From NCBI GenBank assembly GCA_964036045.1, contig OZ038382.1:149432961-149496960 (forward strand): a stretch of 64,000 nucleotides of DNA, in the 5' to 3' direction. The translations under genes and the position numbers were made by a program. Position 1 is the first letter of the stretch. The number at the start of each line of letters is the position of its first letter. Positions 32,201 through 40,835 of the stretch are shown here, piece by piece. The stretch comes from Eutreptiella sp. 'Long Island Sound 2002'. Its lineage: Eukaryota; Euglenozoa; Euglenophyceae; Eutreptiales; Eutreptiaceae. Below the pieces are notes generated by a model. The model was not told where the DNA came from. It did no database searches and saw nothing but the letters and a program-made list of their open reading frames with translations.

Positions 32201-34581
32201 ACCACCACTGCGATCAACAGGGGCCACTCGTGGCCACACACACCGACATCCACCGACGCCCGGCAGGCGAGGTGGACACCCTGCGCCTCGTAGGGGCCAC
32301 CATCACCATAGTGTATATCACCCCAACACAGATGCAGATCATGGCCCAATGCGACGCCCACCACGCCCCGTTCCTTTCCGACCCACAATGGCCGGCACGC
32401 CACGTCTTCCAAGCGTACCTCCGCGCATGTGCTACGAAGGCAGGGCGCGACATGCCGGGGCCCAAGGACATCGACACGGCGTACACAGCCTTCCAGCGCC
32501 AGCACCCCCGGCCCCGCCTGAGCGAACACGAGACCCCCAACGACGGCGGCACGACGCAGGGGGAGCCCACCCCGTCAGCCGAAGGCTGGACACCACCCAC
32601 CATCCTGCTACTAGCACCAAACGGCCACAAACATGTTACCCGCACCGTCCAGCGACACCATGCCCCCTGGTCCATCCCCAAACACAATGCACCGGAGACC
32701 GATGTACCACCAGTCAGACACAGTGACCAGGGCATACCACGCACGTGCTGGCACTGCGGCCCGGCAGCCCTCGACACTCCGTGGCCCCTGCTGCACCTCA
32801 TCTCCACCCACTACCACACCCCCACCGCCGCCGCCACCGCCGACCAGCAGGCATGGCTCTCCCCCTGGTTTCACACGGTACCCCCAGACCACCCGGCGCA
32901 CGTAGCCTGGACCCGAACACCCACGGCGACATGGACGTTCACCAACGAGCGGGCAGACCCGGACAGCGTAGCCATGGAGTACGACCGCTGCGACCCACAC
33001 CGCGCAGGACCTCAGGAGGCACCCATGCGCCCCCTACAGCACAAATGCCCCACCCTCCGCGGCGACAAAGACGACACGGAGCGGCGACAGACCATCACGT
33101 GCCAGAAGTTCCACCCCAATACGGGATACCTCTTCCACCTGATGTACGCGTATATCACCCAGGGACGCCCAGACAGGGGCCTCCTCCGCCTCACCCCACG
33201 AGCCCAGGCCATCATCACCCAGGGAATAGGCGTCTATGCAGCGCCACTACTGCAACCCACGCAAATCACCGCCAGAACCACCCAGGGGAACCCCATCTAC
33301 GTCTATCACCCCACAGCAATCGCCCGCCTACCCATACCCAGCGACACCGACATCATCTACTTCACTGACGCATCCGGCACCCAGCAACGCACCCCCACGG
33401 TCGGTTGCGCCTCCGTGCGCATCACCCGGCACGCGGAAGGCCTCCACGTGGAACACCACACCGGGACCACCATCTTTGGGGCGTCCTCCCACGGCGAACT
33501 GCGCACCATGGCAGACGCCGTCACCGCCACACCGCCACCCACGACGGTCCGGCCCCGCAACATCTGGGTAGTCGTGGACGCCACGGTCGACATCCACCTC
33601 ACCAGGCGCCTTGCGGACCTGCCCCTCCACAAAGCACTCGATTCCGGCCTCACCACACAAGCGTTGGGACTATGGATGGCCTTCAAGGGCATGCACCCCC
33701 AGGACGCCCTACACATCGTCAAGCAGGAGTCGCACCGCTACGCATACGGCAATGGACGCGCAGACACGCAGGCCAAACACCACAACACCAACCACACCCC
33801 AGGGCTCGAACGCGTGCGACTGGACACCCCACACCACAGCCACCTGCAGCACCTGCCCCCGATACCCCTCGCCGCACAGCCCCCCCAATGGATGCCGGAG
33901 GACACGCCGTACACGGATCGAGACAAGCAGTACCACTACCCCACACCCATCCAGCAACTCGCCGCCACACTGGGCCACCCAGCAAACACCGAACTCCTCC
34001 AACGCCTCGAAAACTCCGTCCACACCCCCCTCTACTACTCCGCCCTGCGCCCGGATAGCCTCCCAGCACACCTACAAAAGCCCCGACTCCAACTCGCCCT
34101 CGAACAACTTCCCCTCCTCACCCGATACCACCGATGGTATACGCGCCGCTCGATCCACGTCCCCGCAGGACACACCAAATGCATCTGCAGCCACGCGGAA
34201 GAAGAAACATGGGACCACTTCAAGGCGTGCCCCCTGTACAGGGGACTGGACACCCTCACAGACTGGAACCCAACCCACACCATCGCACAGCACGCCGGAT
34301 GGCTGGCGCAGTCCCCGGCGACCCAGCAACTCACCACCGTCCTCAAGCAGACGGAGGTGCTCGAGGCAGTCCGCAGGGGACTCGTCCCCACTGCCGTCTA
34401 CACCTTACTACGCACCCACGCGGAGGACCCCCAGGCCACGGCGGCACACATGCAGCGGACGGCCGTTGCCAAGACGGCGGAGCAGCTCACATACCGCACC
34501 CACAAATACCTGCAGCATGCGGCAACCCTGCCCCCAACAGACCAAGCCCACCTCCTCAAACTCCTGTTCTACCAACCATGA
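29257..34581 (+). CDS. ORF2: APE endonuclease, reverse transcriptase, RNase H (element L)
   Basis: The APE domain begins upstream of the first ATG (29398): RINILNEPAV, then DLLGFLEQ, then IIIGDLNAAPTDDD, SRIDTCYG and GHRPLYIDL, the usual AP-endonuclease motifs. RT follows with NWRPIVCATTEVKLVW, SLDVQGAFPHAPH (Asp), GVPQGGAEGPFLYLL, NFADDNLL (Asp pair) and VHLGVTQ. RNase H is near residue 1320 counted from that ATG: YFTDASGTQQR, SSHGELRTMADAV, VVVDATVDIHL and YAYGNGRADTQAK. A Cys/His motif (KCICSHAEEETWDHFKACPL) lies near the C-terminus. It nicks target DNA and primes cDNA there. The frame is free of internal stops, so this copy may be active. Confidence 0.93.
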   Translation, partial: RGQGRTRPAPPTTGPQKPAPAEAHARINILNEPAVTYDPTKAATLQAMPGPHPQGADLLGFLEQALRKADQPEPAPILDPEGNKYHAHWERGVPLYHKTSVTVHAHPDLGVDSRLGAYECVGPGWQLNVLLTHVPFGEETKDFLDTLTLAYRRLSLLAPTIIIGDLNAAPTDDDRTSPPTATDIAVRDAMHQLGLTDLTAGLTGTPSHYPHQAGTHPSRIDTCYGDPTTVRVHEAAYGDLPPTGTGHRPLYIDLIIPDLPPPAATLPDDTLPPTLQFPAEDDHGAWHRYNRALHAILRRPGAPTLTTAMRRAAQACGMERDTNHTGAPPDLTLQQLVHDIWTTKGELATLLRPSTPEARDRDAHLRALLTTRRHQLQEWHAHRIAAAAQERERYGRNDTPYKSLRYVSRILEDTARRTIHAVRTPEGGLTNDPDAVLQAVLDSFQAQHGDALPELDPHTRNTIREHVPRVFNREQRRAIEHDPFSISELQRALDRLKKGVVPGVDGLPAEAYQRLTLPIKRRLAARLWDIVTGATPIPPEWANLVHPLYKKGDWAQPGNWRPIVCATTEVKLVWTLILGRIAPAVFAHVPASMWGAMAGRSPHEAIFLQDTALDMNPYEMIIASLDVQGAFPHAPHRLLTEVWDAMGLPFLSFMTGYIQTRLYAVITAAGLTPWTGTDSGVPQGGAEGPFLYLLVTLPLAFELARVYQGYAPYPLRSPLINFADDNLLTTATRHRDPENAGLPTATEQASAILQLTTTYLDAHQLLVHPRKSVGLADAKTPTPHIRKGEPLHLEDTTVHLGVTQATQHHHITLPSKLEERLARLTQIARGDLLSTQGLAYFMEAVLNAAIGYQALHLPRPQDALRHARQQVTKAWAQHGGWPTSFPKEAMMAHWRYYGDNTGALVDMAYARHAAHLLHRVTHNHQPEVREAAAIRIKEAQMARNTCPRWILAQHGVSTPVGTGIWAQLQLLLPHHTHAILTNHHCDQQGPLVATHTDIHRRPAGEVDTLRLVGATITIVYITPTQMQIMAQCDAHHAPFLSDPQWPARHVFQAYLRACATKAGRDMPGPKDIDTAYTAFQRQHPRPRLSEHETPNDGGTTQGEPTPSAEGWTPPTILLLAPNGHKHVTRTVQRHHAPWSIPKHNAPETDVPPVRHSDQGIPRTCWHCGPAALDTPWPLLHLISTHYHTPTAAATADQQAWLSPWFHTVPPDHPAHVAWTRTPTATWTFTNERADPDSVAMEYDRCDPHRAGPQEAPMRPLQHKCPTLRGDKDDTERRQTITCQKFHPNTGYLFHLMYAYITQGRPDRGLLRLTPRAQAIITQGIGVYAAPLLQPTQITARTTQGNPIYVYHPTAIARLPIPSDTDIIYFTDASGTQQRTPTVGCASVRITRHAEGLHVEHHTGTTIFGASSHGELRTMADAVTATPPPTTVRPRNIWVVVDATVDIHLTRRLADLPLHKALDSGLTTQALGLWMAFKGMHPQDALHIVKQESHRYAYGNGRADTQAKHHNTNHTPGLERVRLDTPHHSHLQHLPPIPLAAQPPQWMPEDTPYTDRDKQYHYPTPIQQLAATLGHPANTELLQRLENSVHTPLYYSALRPDSLPAHLQKPRLQLALEQLPLLTRYHRWYTRRSIHVPAGHTKCICSHAEEETWDHFKACPLYRGLDTLTDWNPTHTIAQHAGWLAQSPATQQLTTVLKQTEVLEAVRRGLVPTAVYTLLRTHAEDPQATAAHMQRTAVAKTAEQLTYRTHKYLQHAATLPPTDQAHLLKLLFYQP

Positions 34582-34596
34582 GAACCTACCCCGTGA

Positions 34597-35031
34597 CATA
34601 CCAACACCGAACCCCCACCACGTCTACACACCGTCCACCGAGCACAGCACTGGCACAGCACACACGGGCGCCACAGGCACCGCACACGCTCCCACCAGCA
34701 TGCGCGCGCCACCAGCCCCCATCCCCCCACGCCGCCGTCCGTCCACAGGTACCACCAACCACCAGCCACCGCATGTCCCCTCTGCGTTCGCCAGCGGCTA
34801 CCACAGACAGCCCTGCCCTGCAACCCAGACCACTGGGTCTGCCTGGGAGCCGCGCACCGCCTCACCCACTGCCCCCACTGCGGGGACCTCAACCCCCGCC
34901 ACCGCGAACGGCCCGCGGCCCCAGCCGCACCCCCCCCGGCCAGCCACCCCAGCTTCTTCGGGTACCTCACCGACACTCTCCGGGACCAACTGGGAGGGTA
35001 CTACGTGGCGGACGCGGCGGACCACGCATGA
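34597..35031 (+). CDS. Cys/His-cluster ORF after RT (element L)
   Basis: In the ORF2 frame, two stops (34579, 34594) after ORF2, there is a clear Cys/His array: ACPLCVRQR, then LPCNPDHWVCLG, then AAHRLTHCPHCGDL. The pairs CPLC and CPHC with C, C, H and H between look like a treble-clef or RING/ribbon zinc site. SFFGYLTDTLRDQLGGYYV follows, then TGA. No ATG opens this frame. An ATG in another frame (34578-34580) overlaps the ORF2 stop as ATGA, allowing reinitiation, but a shift would then be needed to reach the zinc site. No family recognised. Confidence 0.45.
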   Translation, partial: HTNTEPPPRLHTVHRAQHWHSTHGRHRHRTRSHQHARATSPHPPTPPSVHRYHQPPATACPLCVRQRLPQTALPCNPDHWVCLGAAHRLTHCPHCGDLNPRHRERPAAPAAPPPASHPSFFGYLTDTLRDQLGGYYVADAADHA

Positions 35032-36894
35032 GCCAGAGCCGTGGCCGCGGGCAACACACCCCTGCCCCCCCACAGCCCACCCCTACGCCACAGCGGAGGC
35101 GGCTTGAACGTGGCGGCCCGCCACATCCTCCTCGCCCTATACCTCCACAACCGAGACCTACACCTCCCAGACCCACAACTCCCGGCCCCCCAAGCAGCAG
35201 CCCTGACGCCGGAAGCGTGGGCCGACACGGCACCAGAGGAGATAGCAGCCTACCTCCGAGCCACGTGCCGCCGGTTCGCAAACGTGCTCGGCCGACGGAA
35301 GGGAACACCTTACCCCCTCAGCGCACTCCTCTACCCGGCACACCACCTGCACCCCGCACAACAGACGCCCCCGGAGGGCTGGGCGTCTTTCCGGGACGCC
35401 CACCTGGCCGCCCCCGACGAGGCCACCGCCACGCGGATGAGCCTCACGGACCAGGAGGCCTACGTCAGAGGCCTCAAGACGAGCCTCCAAGAGGCACACC
35501 GCTGGCGCGCCCGCTCCCCGTCGCCCCCACGGGGACAGGGGGGTTCACCCGCCCCCGACACCCACCAGGCCAAGAAGACCAAGGGGCACCGGCACCAGGG
35601 GGCCCGCCAACGCGCCCGCCAGCAGGGCGCGACGCCCCGACCAAGGCCCGGGTCCAGCCACACCGCACCGCCCCACGCCCAGACCCCCGGGGCACACCAA
35701 CAACACCACCACCACCAACGCCCACCACCACCACCGTACCGCAGCACCCAAACCCTGCAGCCCAGTCAGCCACCACCGCCCACACACGTCCACACCATGC
35801 CAGGACCACCGTACGCGCAGAGCGAGGGGACATGGCACCACCAACACCACCACCGCGCCCCCGTCCCTCCCAACCCCTACCCCCTAATGCCCCCAAGCTA
35901 CAGCGGCCCCCACCAGCTACATCCCCACCACGCTCCAGCACAACCAGGCCCCGCGAACCACCCACCCCACATAGCGCACATCACCGCACCACACCATCAC
36001 GTGTACGACCACCACCAGCCCCTGCCACCACACCCACCAACGCCGGGGTACCACACACAACCGACACACCCTCCACACCACCACCACGCGGTCCAGCACC
36101 ACCCGCCGCCCCCGCTACACGGGCCCACGACATACGAGCCACGGTACACCCCCATGGACCCGCGAGGAGCCGCGCACGCACACCGGCAACACCAGGACCG
36201 AGTAGGGGCGCCCCACCACCACCAACAGCCCCCCCACCCACACCCCATACCAGCGAGCACCATCCACCAGCAGCCACCCATCACATACGGACCACAGCCC
36301 CACCCGGGGGCTCATGCGGTCGCCTCCCACCCGCACCCCGGCACCGCGACCAGTCAAGAACCGCAAGGGCCACACGGCGCACACACGCAACACCCACACG
36401 ACCCACAGGGACGCCCGGACCCCCAGCCGGCACAACACCCACCCCCGCCCCCCCCAGCCCACCACCACCAGCAGCCCCCCCACCCACACCCCATACCAGC
36501 GAGCACCATCCACCGGCAGCCACCCATTACATACGGACCACAGCCCCACCCGGACGCTCATGCGGCCGCCTCCCACCCACACCCCGGCACCACAACCAGT
36601 CAGGAACCGCAAGGGCCACACGGCGCACACACGAAACACCCACACGACCCACAGGGACGCCCAGACCCCCAGCCAGCACAACACCCACCCCTGCCCCCCC
36701 CACCACCAACAGCGCCACCCCCACACCACCCCCCCCCCGCCCCCCCCCCGAGACCAGGCCACGGACACAACACGCGGCAGCCAGCACCAGCCAATCGATG
36801 TCGATGCCCCCGCCGACACATGCCACCGCAAATCCCCCCTCCCGCGACCGCCACAGGAGACCCCATCACCGGACCCCACGCGCGACAACGATGA
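35032..36894 (+). CDS. ORF with helical N-terminus and His/Pro repeats (element L)
   Basis: Still in the ORF2 frame after the TGA at 35029. Residues from about 35110 look like real protein: NVAARHILLALYLHNRDLHL, EEIAAYLRATCRRFANVLG and DQEAYVRGLKTSLQEAHRW, then a basic stretch (KKTKGHRHQGARQRARQQ). The C-terminal half is His/Pro-rich and holds an in-frame duplication of 82 residues (246-bp period; PASTIH and QPPITYGPQPHP occur at about 36262 and 36508). The only upstream start is non-ATG (GTG at 35041). Function unknown; an RNA- or DNA-binding structural protein is a guess. Confidence 0.45.
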   Translation, partial: ARAVAAGNTPLPPHSPPLRHSGGGLNVAARHILLALYLHNRDLHLPDPQLPAPQAAALTPEAWADTAPEEIAAYLRATCRRFANVLGRRKGTPYPLSALLYPAHHLHPAQQTPPEGWASFRDAHLAAPDEATATRMSLTDQEAYVRGLKTSLQEAHRWRARSPSPPRGQGGSPAPDTHQAKKTKGHRHQGARQRARQQGATPRPRPGSSHTAPPHAQTPGAHQQHHHHQRPPPPPYRSTQTLQPSQPPPPTHVHTMPGPPYAQSEGTWHHQHHHRAPVPPNPYPLMPPSYSGPHQLHPHHAPAQPGPANHPPHIAHITAPHHHVYDHHQPLPPHPPTPGYHTQPTHPPHHHHAVQHHPPPPLHGPTTYEPRYTPMDPRGAAHAHRQHQDRVGAPHHHQQPPHPHPIPASTIHQQPPITYGPQPHPGAHAVASHPHPGTATSQEPQGPHGAHTQHPHDPQGRPDPQPAQHPPPPPPAHHHQQPPHPHPIPASTIHRQPPITYGPQPHPDAHAAASHPHPGTTTSQEPQGPHGAHTKHPHDPQGRPDPQPAQHPPLPPPPPTAPPPHHPPPAPPPRPGHGHNTRQPAPANRCRCPRRHMPPQIPPPATATGDPITGPHARQR

Positions 36895-38053
36895 CCACCC
36901 CCCCCAACCCACACCACCCCCGCCATCACAACCCGCACCACCAGTCGCCGCACCGACCGAACCCTACGCCCTACACAACCCCGCAGCGGTACGGCAGCAC
37001 CTCCGGGGGGTCGGGGAACAGGACGTCGTGCTGTACCTCCGCACCTCCGGCACCAGCACCCCCATCCGGGCGGCCACCCTGGTCCGGGCGGCCACCCTGG
37101 GGGAAGGCGTCAGAGGCTTCCTCTTCGACGCCTTCCTCCACGTCGCCCGACACGAGCGCCCCCCACGCGCCACCCCAGACGGCGAGAGCCCGCCCCCCAC
37201 GGGGAGCCGGATCTGGGTACCCCCCATCGACTGGGGGCGACACCTGGTCGGACACCCCGTGCCAGAGCGGGACAGCACCCAGGGCCGCACCCGCTACCGC
37301 GAGCCCAACATGGCCCACCCCCCACCCGACGCCACCCCCAACAGCACCAAAGAGTGGGAGCGGGAAACATGGGTGGCCCGGATGGCCTCCCTAAGCAACT
37401 TCCGGCACCACGTCCCGGGGGACATCCCCACCCCCGACGAGCAGCAGTCAGCCCCCTCCACGTACATGACCCTCATGTACAATCTGCACTACACCCTCTC
37501 CACCACCACCTACCACGCACCCACTGACCACTGGGTGGTACACGGCACCGACTCCCTCCTCCCCGCCGACTACACCCCCCCCACACACAACCCAGGCCCC
37601 GACACGTACGCCAGGGGGGAAGACCCGGACGACCCCCACATCTGGGGCACGTGGGAACCCGAATCCCTGGACACGCTGCTCTCCATCCGCAGCGGCTACC
37701 AGGGCCTTGGTAGGGCGATGTATTGCCTCGCCAAGTGGACCCAACGGACCTGGGGGATCCCCGCGGACCGATGGGTGTGGGTGGTCACGCTGCGCCCCCA
37801 GCAGATGGAAGCCCCCCCAAACCGCGGGGGACCCACCCCCCCACGCCCCACCACCCCACAACTATGCCCGTACATGGTGGCAGCCCGCCTCATGGCGCTG
37901 CTATGGCCGGGCCCCCACACCCCCACCCAAAACTACCCCCACCTCACAGAGGAGGACATGCCCGGCATCCAGCGATGCTTCTTCGAGACCCTCGACTACC
38001 TCCAGCAGACACACCCCCGCGTCCTGGAGCAGATATGGCCACCCCCCGGGTAA
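36314..38053 (+). CDS. ORF of unknown function, coding-like from about 36900 (element L)
   Basis: The first 190 codons are a shadow of the His/Pro repeat. From about 36950 the frame reads as ordinary protein: RQHLRGVGEQDVVLYLRTSG, FLFDAFLHVARHE, TYMTLMYNLHYTLSTTTYH, LLSIRSGYQGLGRAMYCLAK, WVWVVTLRPQQ and CFFETLDYLQQTHPRVLEQI. No motif I know is present. It overlaps the previous ORF in a different frame and ends in TAA at 38051. A further viral-like or element-encoded accessory protein is possible. The change of frame without an obvious ATG suggests frameshifting, splicing or decay. Confidence 0.5.
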   Translation: MRSPPTRTPAPRPVKNRKGHTAHTRNTHTTHRDARTPSRHNTHPRPPQPTTTSSPPTHTPYQRAPSTGSHPLHTDHSPTRTLMRPPPTHTPAPQPVRNRKGHTAHTRNTHTTHRDAQTPSQHNTHPCPPHHQQRHPHTTPPPPPPRDQATDTTRGSQHQPIDVDAPADTCHRKSPLPRPPQETPSPDPTRDNDDHPPQPTPPPPSQPAPPVAAPTEPYALHNPAAVRQHLRGVGEQDVVLYLRTSGTSTPIRAATLVRAATLGEGVRGFLFDAFLHVARHERPPRATPDGESPPPTGSRIWVPPIDWGRHLVGHPVPERDSTQGRTRYREPNMAHPPPDATPNSTKEWERETWVARMASLSNFRHHVPGDIPTPDEQQSAPSTYMTLMYNLHYTLSTTTYHAPTDHWVVHGTDSLLPADYTPPTHNPGPDTYARGEDPDDPHIWGTWEPESLDTLLSIRSGYQGLGRAMYCLAKWTQRTWGIPADRWVWVVTLRPQQMEAPPNRGGPTPPRPTTPQLCPYMVAARLMALLWPGPHTPTQNYPHLTEEDMPGIQRCFFETLDYLQQTHPRVLEQIWPPPG

Positions 38054-38419
38054 CCCACGTGCCCGCACAGCCGAGACAACACCGCCACGCCAGCACCAGC
38101 ACGCACGGATCACCAGGGAAAACGCGCGCACACGCCCGATGCCCGAACCTGCACCCGCGTTCTCGCTACTCACAGGACCCAGCATCATACGCCCGCCCCC
38201 GAGGCCCGGGACCCTCTGCCGTCTCCCGCGGCCCTCTCCTCCGCCTCCGACTCCACAACCTCCACCACCACGACCACCTCATCCACCACCACCACCACCA
38301 CGTCCTCATCCAGCACTCCACCCCCCAGGCCGCGGGGGACACCTCCCAAACGGGCCTCCAAACCCGCCCCCACCGCGAGCAGCCCCACCGCCGCCAAAGC
38401 CCACGCCCCGGCGAAGCCC

Positions 38420-39460
38420 ATGCCCACGACCCAGCCGAAGCCCAAGGCCGCCGCCAAAGGGCGGCCCGCAGCCAAGCCCAAGCCCAGGCCCAAACCCGGC
38501 GCCACGACGGCAGCTCGGGCACGGCCCCCCCAGGATGTCCTCTACGACATCCGGCCCCAGCCGTCCCAGGCCCGAAGACAGCAGCGCCCAGCGCGGCGCC
38601 CCCCCACCGTCACCGACGCCACCGCCACCACCTTCATGGCGGAGCGCGCCGCGGCCGAAGCGCGACGCGCCTCGTCCCACCACCTCCCAAAGCCCGCACC
38701 CCAGGCCCATGGACCGCTCCAGGGTCCACCAGCAGCGCCCCCGCCCCCCTACCGGCCCCCGATGACAGCCCACATACAGGGCATGCCCCACTACCGCCGC
38801 CGCCGCGAATCCCCGCCCAACCCCGAGGCGGAGACCGTACGCGCACACCCGCGGGTCCACATCCGCGTGCACCCCCACTCCCCACGCACCCCCACGGAAC
38901 AGGACTACGAGGAATCCCCCAGGCCCGCCACCGCCGCCGGCCCCCACGACCCCATCACACCCACCCACGCCCACTCCTCCGCCCAAGACCGCAGGCCCGC
39001 CCAGGAACAGTGGTGGCAGCGCTGGACCCACACGCAGCTCTGGGAGCTGCGGAAGTGGGCCCGGGGAGAGCCCTCCCTCGAGGGCCTGGTCCATCGGCCC
39101 CGCAAGGGGTCGGTGGAGAACTGCCGCCTCCGGCCGGCGGGGGGGTGGATGCCGCAGGCCGCATGGGAAGCCATGCTGGCCGATGCGCTCCACCCCCTGG
39201 GAGTCCACCCCCGCAACCTCCCCGCGCCCCAGGACCACCCGTACGTCCTCAGGCGCCTGCGGGAGACCCTCCAGGAAGCGCGGCGAGACAGCATCCGCCT
39301 GTGGGACATCACCCAAAGCCCAGCCCCGCACGCACACACCCCCTCACCACCCCACAAGCGTCGGCGCACCGACACCGGCGACACCCACAACACCCCAGGA
39401 GCCCTGCGCGCCACACAACACGACGCGCCTGACCCCCCGGCCAGCGGCGCCGCCATCTAA
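38420..39460 (+). CDS. Basic ORF with Trp-rich domain (element L)
   Basis: Begins at ATG (MPTTQPKPKAAAKGRPAAKP) with a Lys/Ala/Pro-rich tail like linker histones or nucleic-acid binding tails. The C-terminal third is folded-looking: WWQRWTHTQLWELRKWARGE, then GGWMPQAAWEAMLADALHPL, then DHPYVLRRLRETLQEARRD. It has no family I can name. It shares the frame of the previous ORF, and the 366 bp between them are low-complexity. An overlapping frame (37723-39432) is a shadow. Confidence 0.5.
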   Translation: MPTTQPKPKAAAKGRPAAKPKPRPKPGATTAARARPPQDVLYDIRPQPSQARRQQRPARRPPTVTDATATTFMAERAAAEARRASSHHLPKPAPQAHGPLQGPPAAPPPPYRPPMTAHIQGMPHYRRRRESPPNPEAETVRAHPRVHIRVHPHSPRTPTEQDYEESPRPATAAGPHDPITPTHAHSSAQDRRPAQEQWWQRWTHTQLWELRKWARGEPSLEGLVHRPRKGSVENCRLRPAGGWMPQAAWEAMLADALHPLGVHPRNLPAPQDHPYVLRRLRETLQEARRDSIRLWDITQSPAPHAHTPSPPHKRRRTDTGDTHNTPGALRATQHDAPDPPASGAAI

Positions 39461-39900
39461 CCCCGTTATCCAGCACAGCACCGCCACGGGGCGCCACGCC
39501 AGGCCCCGCCCAGAAGTCACCAAACAAACCGGACGCCGAAGGAAGCCAACGCACACGACAACGCCACAGCATCGCCCTAGTCCGGCTCCTCCACCATCGC
39601 GGCACTTGGCACCTCACAGTAGACCGCCGTCCTGTGATCCCGCTCCCCCCAGCACCACTCCCGGGGCCGCACCCGACCCACGCCGTGTTCGCCCCCACGT
39701 CGCGGGCCGCGGACATCCTCCCGCTCCCCGCCACCACCCCTTCCGGGCATCGCATACTACTTACCGCCAACCCCTCGGTCCTCAGTGAGGTCCCCATCGG
39801 GCACGCCGACGCCCTGCACGTTCGCCCGCTGCTGCCCAACCTGCACGCTGCGTACGCCCCCGGCACGCCCGTCGACCCCTCTGTGTGGGACTCCCAGTGA
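39433..39900 (+). CDS. Last small ORF of element L
   Basis: No ATG; open from the stop at 39430-39432. It reads IALVRLLHHRGTWHLTVDRR, then SRAADILPLPATTPSGHRIL, then VPIGHADALHVRPLLPNL, ending WDSQ and TGA. The composition is protein-like and could be the C-terminal exon or shifted end of the preceding ORF, which it overlaps by 28 bases. Function unknown. Confidence 0.35.
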   Translation, partial: PPGQRRRHLTPLSSTAPPRGATPGPAQKSPNKPDAEGSQRTRQRHSIALVRLLHHRGTWHLTVDRRPVIPLPPAPLPGPHPTHAVFAPTSRAADILPLPATTPSGHRILLTANPSVLSEVPIGHADALHVRPLLPNLHAAYAPGTPVDPSVWDSQ

Positions 39901-40583
39901 GGCCACCGGCCAACAGCCGGCCCGCACGCACCACCGCGCACCCGCCTCGGGCGCACGACTCCGTGGACGCCGCTACCCACACGCCCGGCTGCGCGCAACC
40001 GCCTAACCGAGCCAGAACACAAGCACAAATCAAACCCGAGCCACACCCCGAAACCGCTAACCCTTGACTCCTAACCAAACCCGCCGAGGGAACAACGCAA
40101 CCACAGCCCACACCCACAGCCCACACAGCCGCCTAACCAGCCAGCACCAGAAGCAAAGAAACACCTCACCAAACCCACCCTGACCCAAGCCTAACCGGGC
40201 CGAAGCCCAAACACAAATCAAACCCGAGCCACATCCCGAAACCGTCAACCCTTGACTCCAAACCAGGCCCGCTGAGGGAAATGCGTAGACGCAGCCCACA
40301 GCCACAGCCCACACAGCCGCCTAACCAGCCAGCACCAGAAGCAAAGAGACACCTAACCAAACCCACCCTGACCCATACCCATGTACATCAGGACACGCGA
40401 GCCGCACCCCTGGGGCGCGACCGCCGCCACAGCACCGGTGACACACGCCAGAGGACACAACGCAATAGCACCGCCGCACCAGCTGCCCATGCCTGTGCCT
40501 GCAGTGTACGCGCGCCTCTGTTTTCCTCTATTTTGTTTTTTCTTTTTCTTTTTTCAAAAAAAAAAAAACAAAAAAAAAACGAA
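39901..40583 (+). other. 3' untranslated region and poly-A tail of element L
   Basis: Contains a 188-bp tandem duplication (about 40005-40378; ACACAAATCAAACCCGAGCC at 40023 and 40211). A T-rich run and a tract of about 24 A with one C interruption (to about 40580) end the element. A 3' poly-A fits target-primed reverse transcription. Confidence 0.7.
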
Positions 40584-40611
40584 CATTAGGGGGGGAGGAA
40601 GAGGGACACAT

Positions 40612-40835
40612 CCACCCATGGCACACGCGCACCGCACACAGCACGCGCACCGGTAAACAGGAGCCCAGGGGCCCAGGACACCGCACATGCAACACAACAC
40701 ACCGAGCGGGCACACCGGTGAACAGGAACCAGCTGGCGCAGGACACCGCAGACGCAGCACAGCAAACCGCGCGGGCACACCGGTGAACAGGAGCCCAACG
40801 GCCCAGGACGCTGCACACACGTAGGGCAGCCGAGG
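40612..40835 (-). repeat. Short 65-bp satellite remnant after the poly-A
   Basis: Three to four degenerate units with CACCGGTGAACAGGA and GGCCCAGGAC. The start, ATGGCACACGCGCACCGCACAC, resembles the beginning of the right array at about 19413 in the same orientation. It may therefore be the 5' end of a second, truncated L copy placed head to tail. Confidence 0.7.

Larger units (their letters stand above)
21671..40583 (+). mobile_element. Giant LINE-like retrotransposon (element L)
   Basis: An APE-type endonuclease, RT and RNase H lie in one ORF (29257-34581). A two-part ORF1 precedes it and at least four ORF-like blocks follow, all on one strand and all C-rich. A poly-A tract (about 40557-40580) ends it, and 65-bp satellite sequence resumes at about 40612. 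RT and APE show the non-LTR class. The length of some 18 kb and the extra 3' ORFs are unusual. The 5' boundary is uncertain: the satellite may be its 5' region or its target. Confidence 0.7.

Noticed and set aside
29613-33368. Overlapping + frames inside ORF2 (for example 30876-31430, 32745-33368)
   Set aside because: Arg/Pro/His-rich shadows of the APE-RT-RNase H frame, which carries all conserved motifs.
34134-37394. 1086-codon frame overlapping the end of ORF2 and later ORFs
   Set aside because: Its first 450 bases are a shadow of ORF2, and the rest is Pro/Thr/Arg-rich. The Cys/His cluster and helical blocks lie in another frame.
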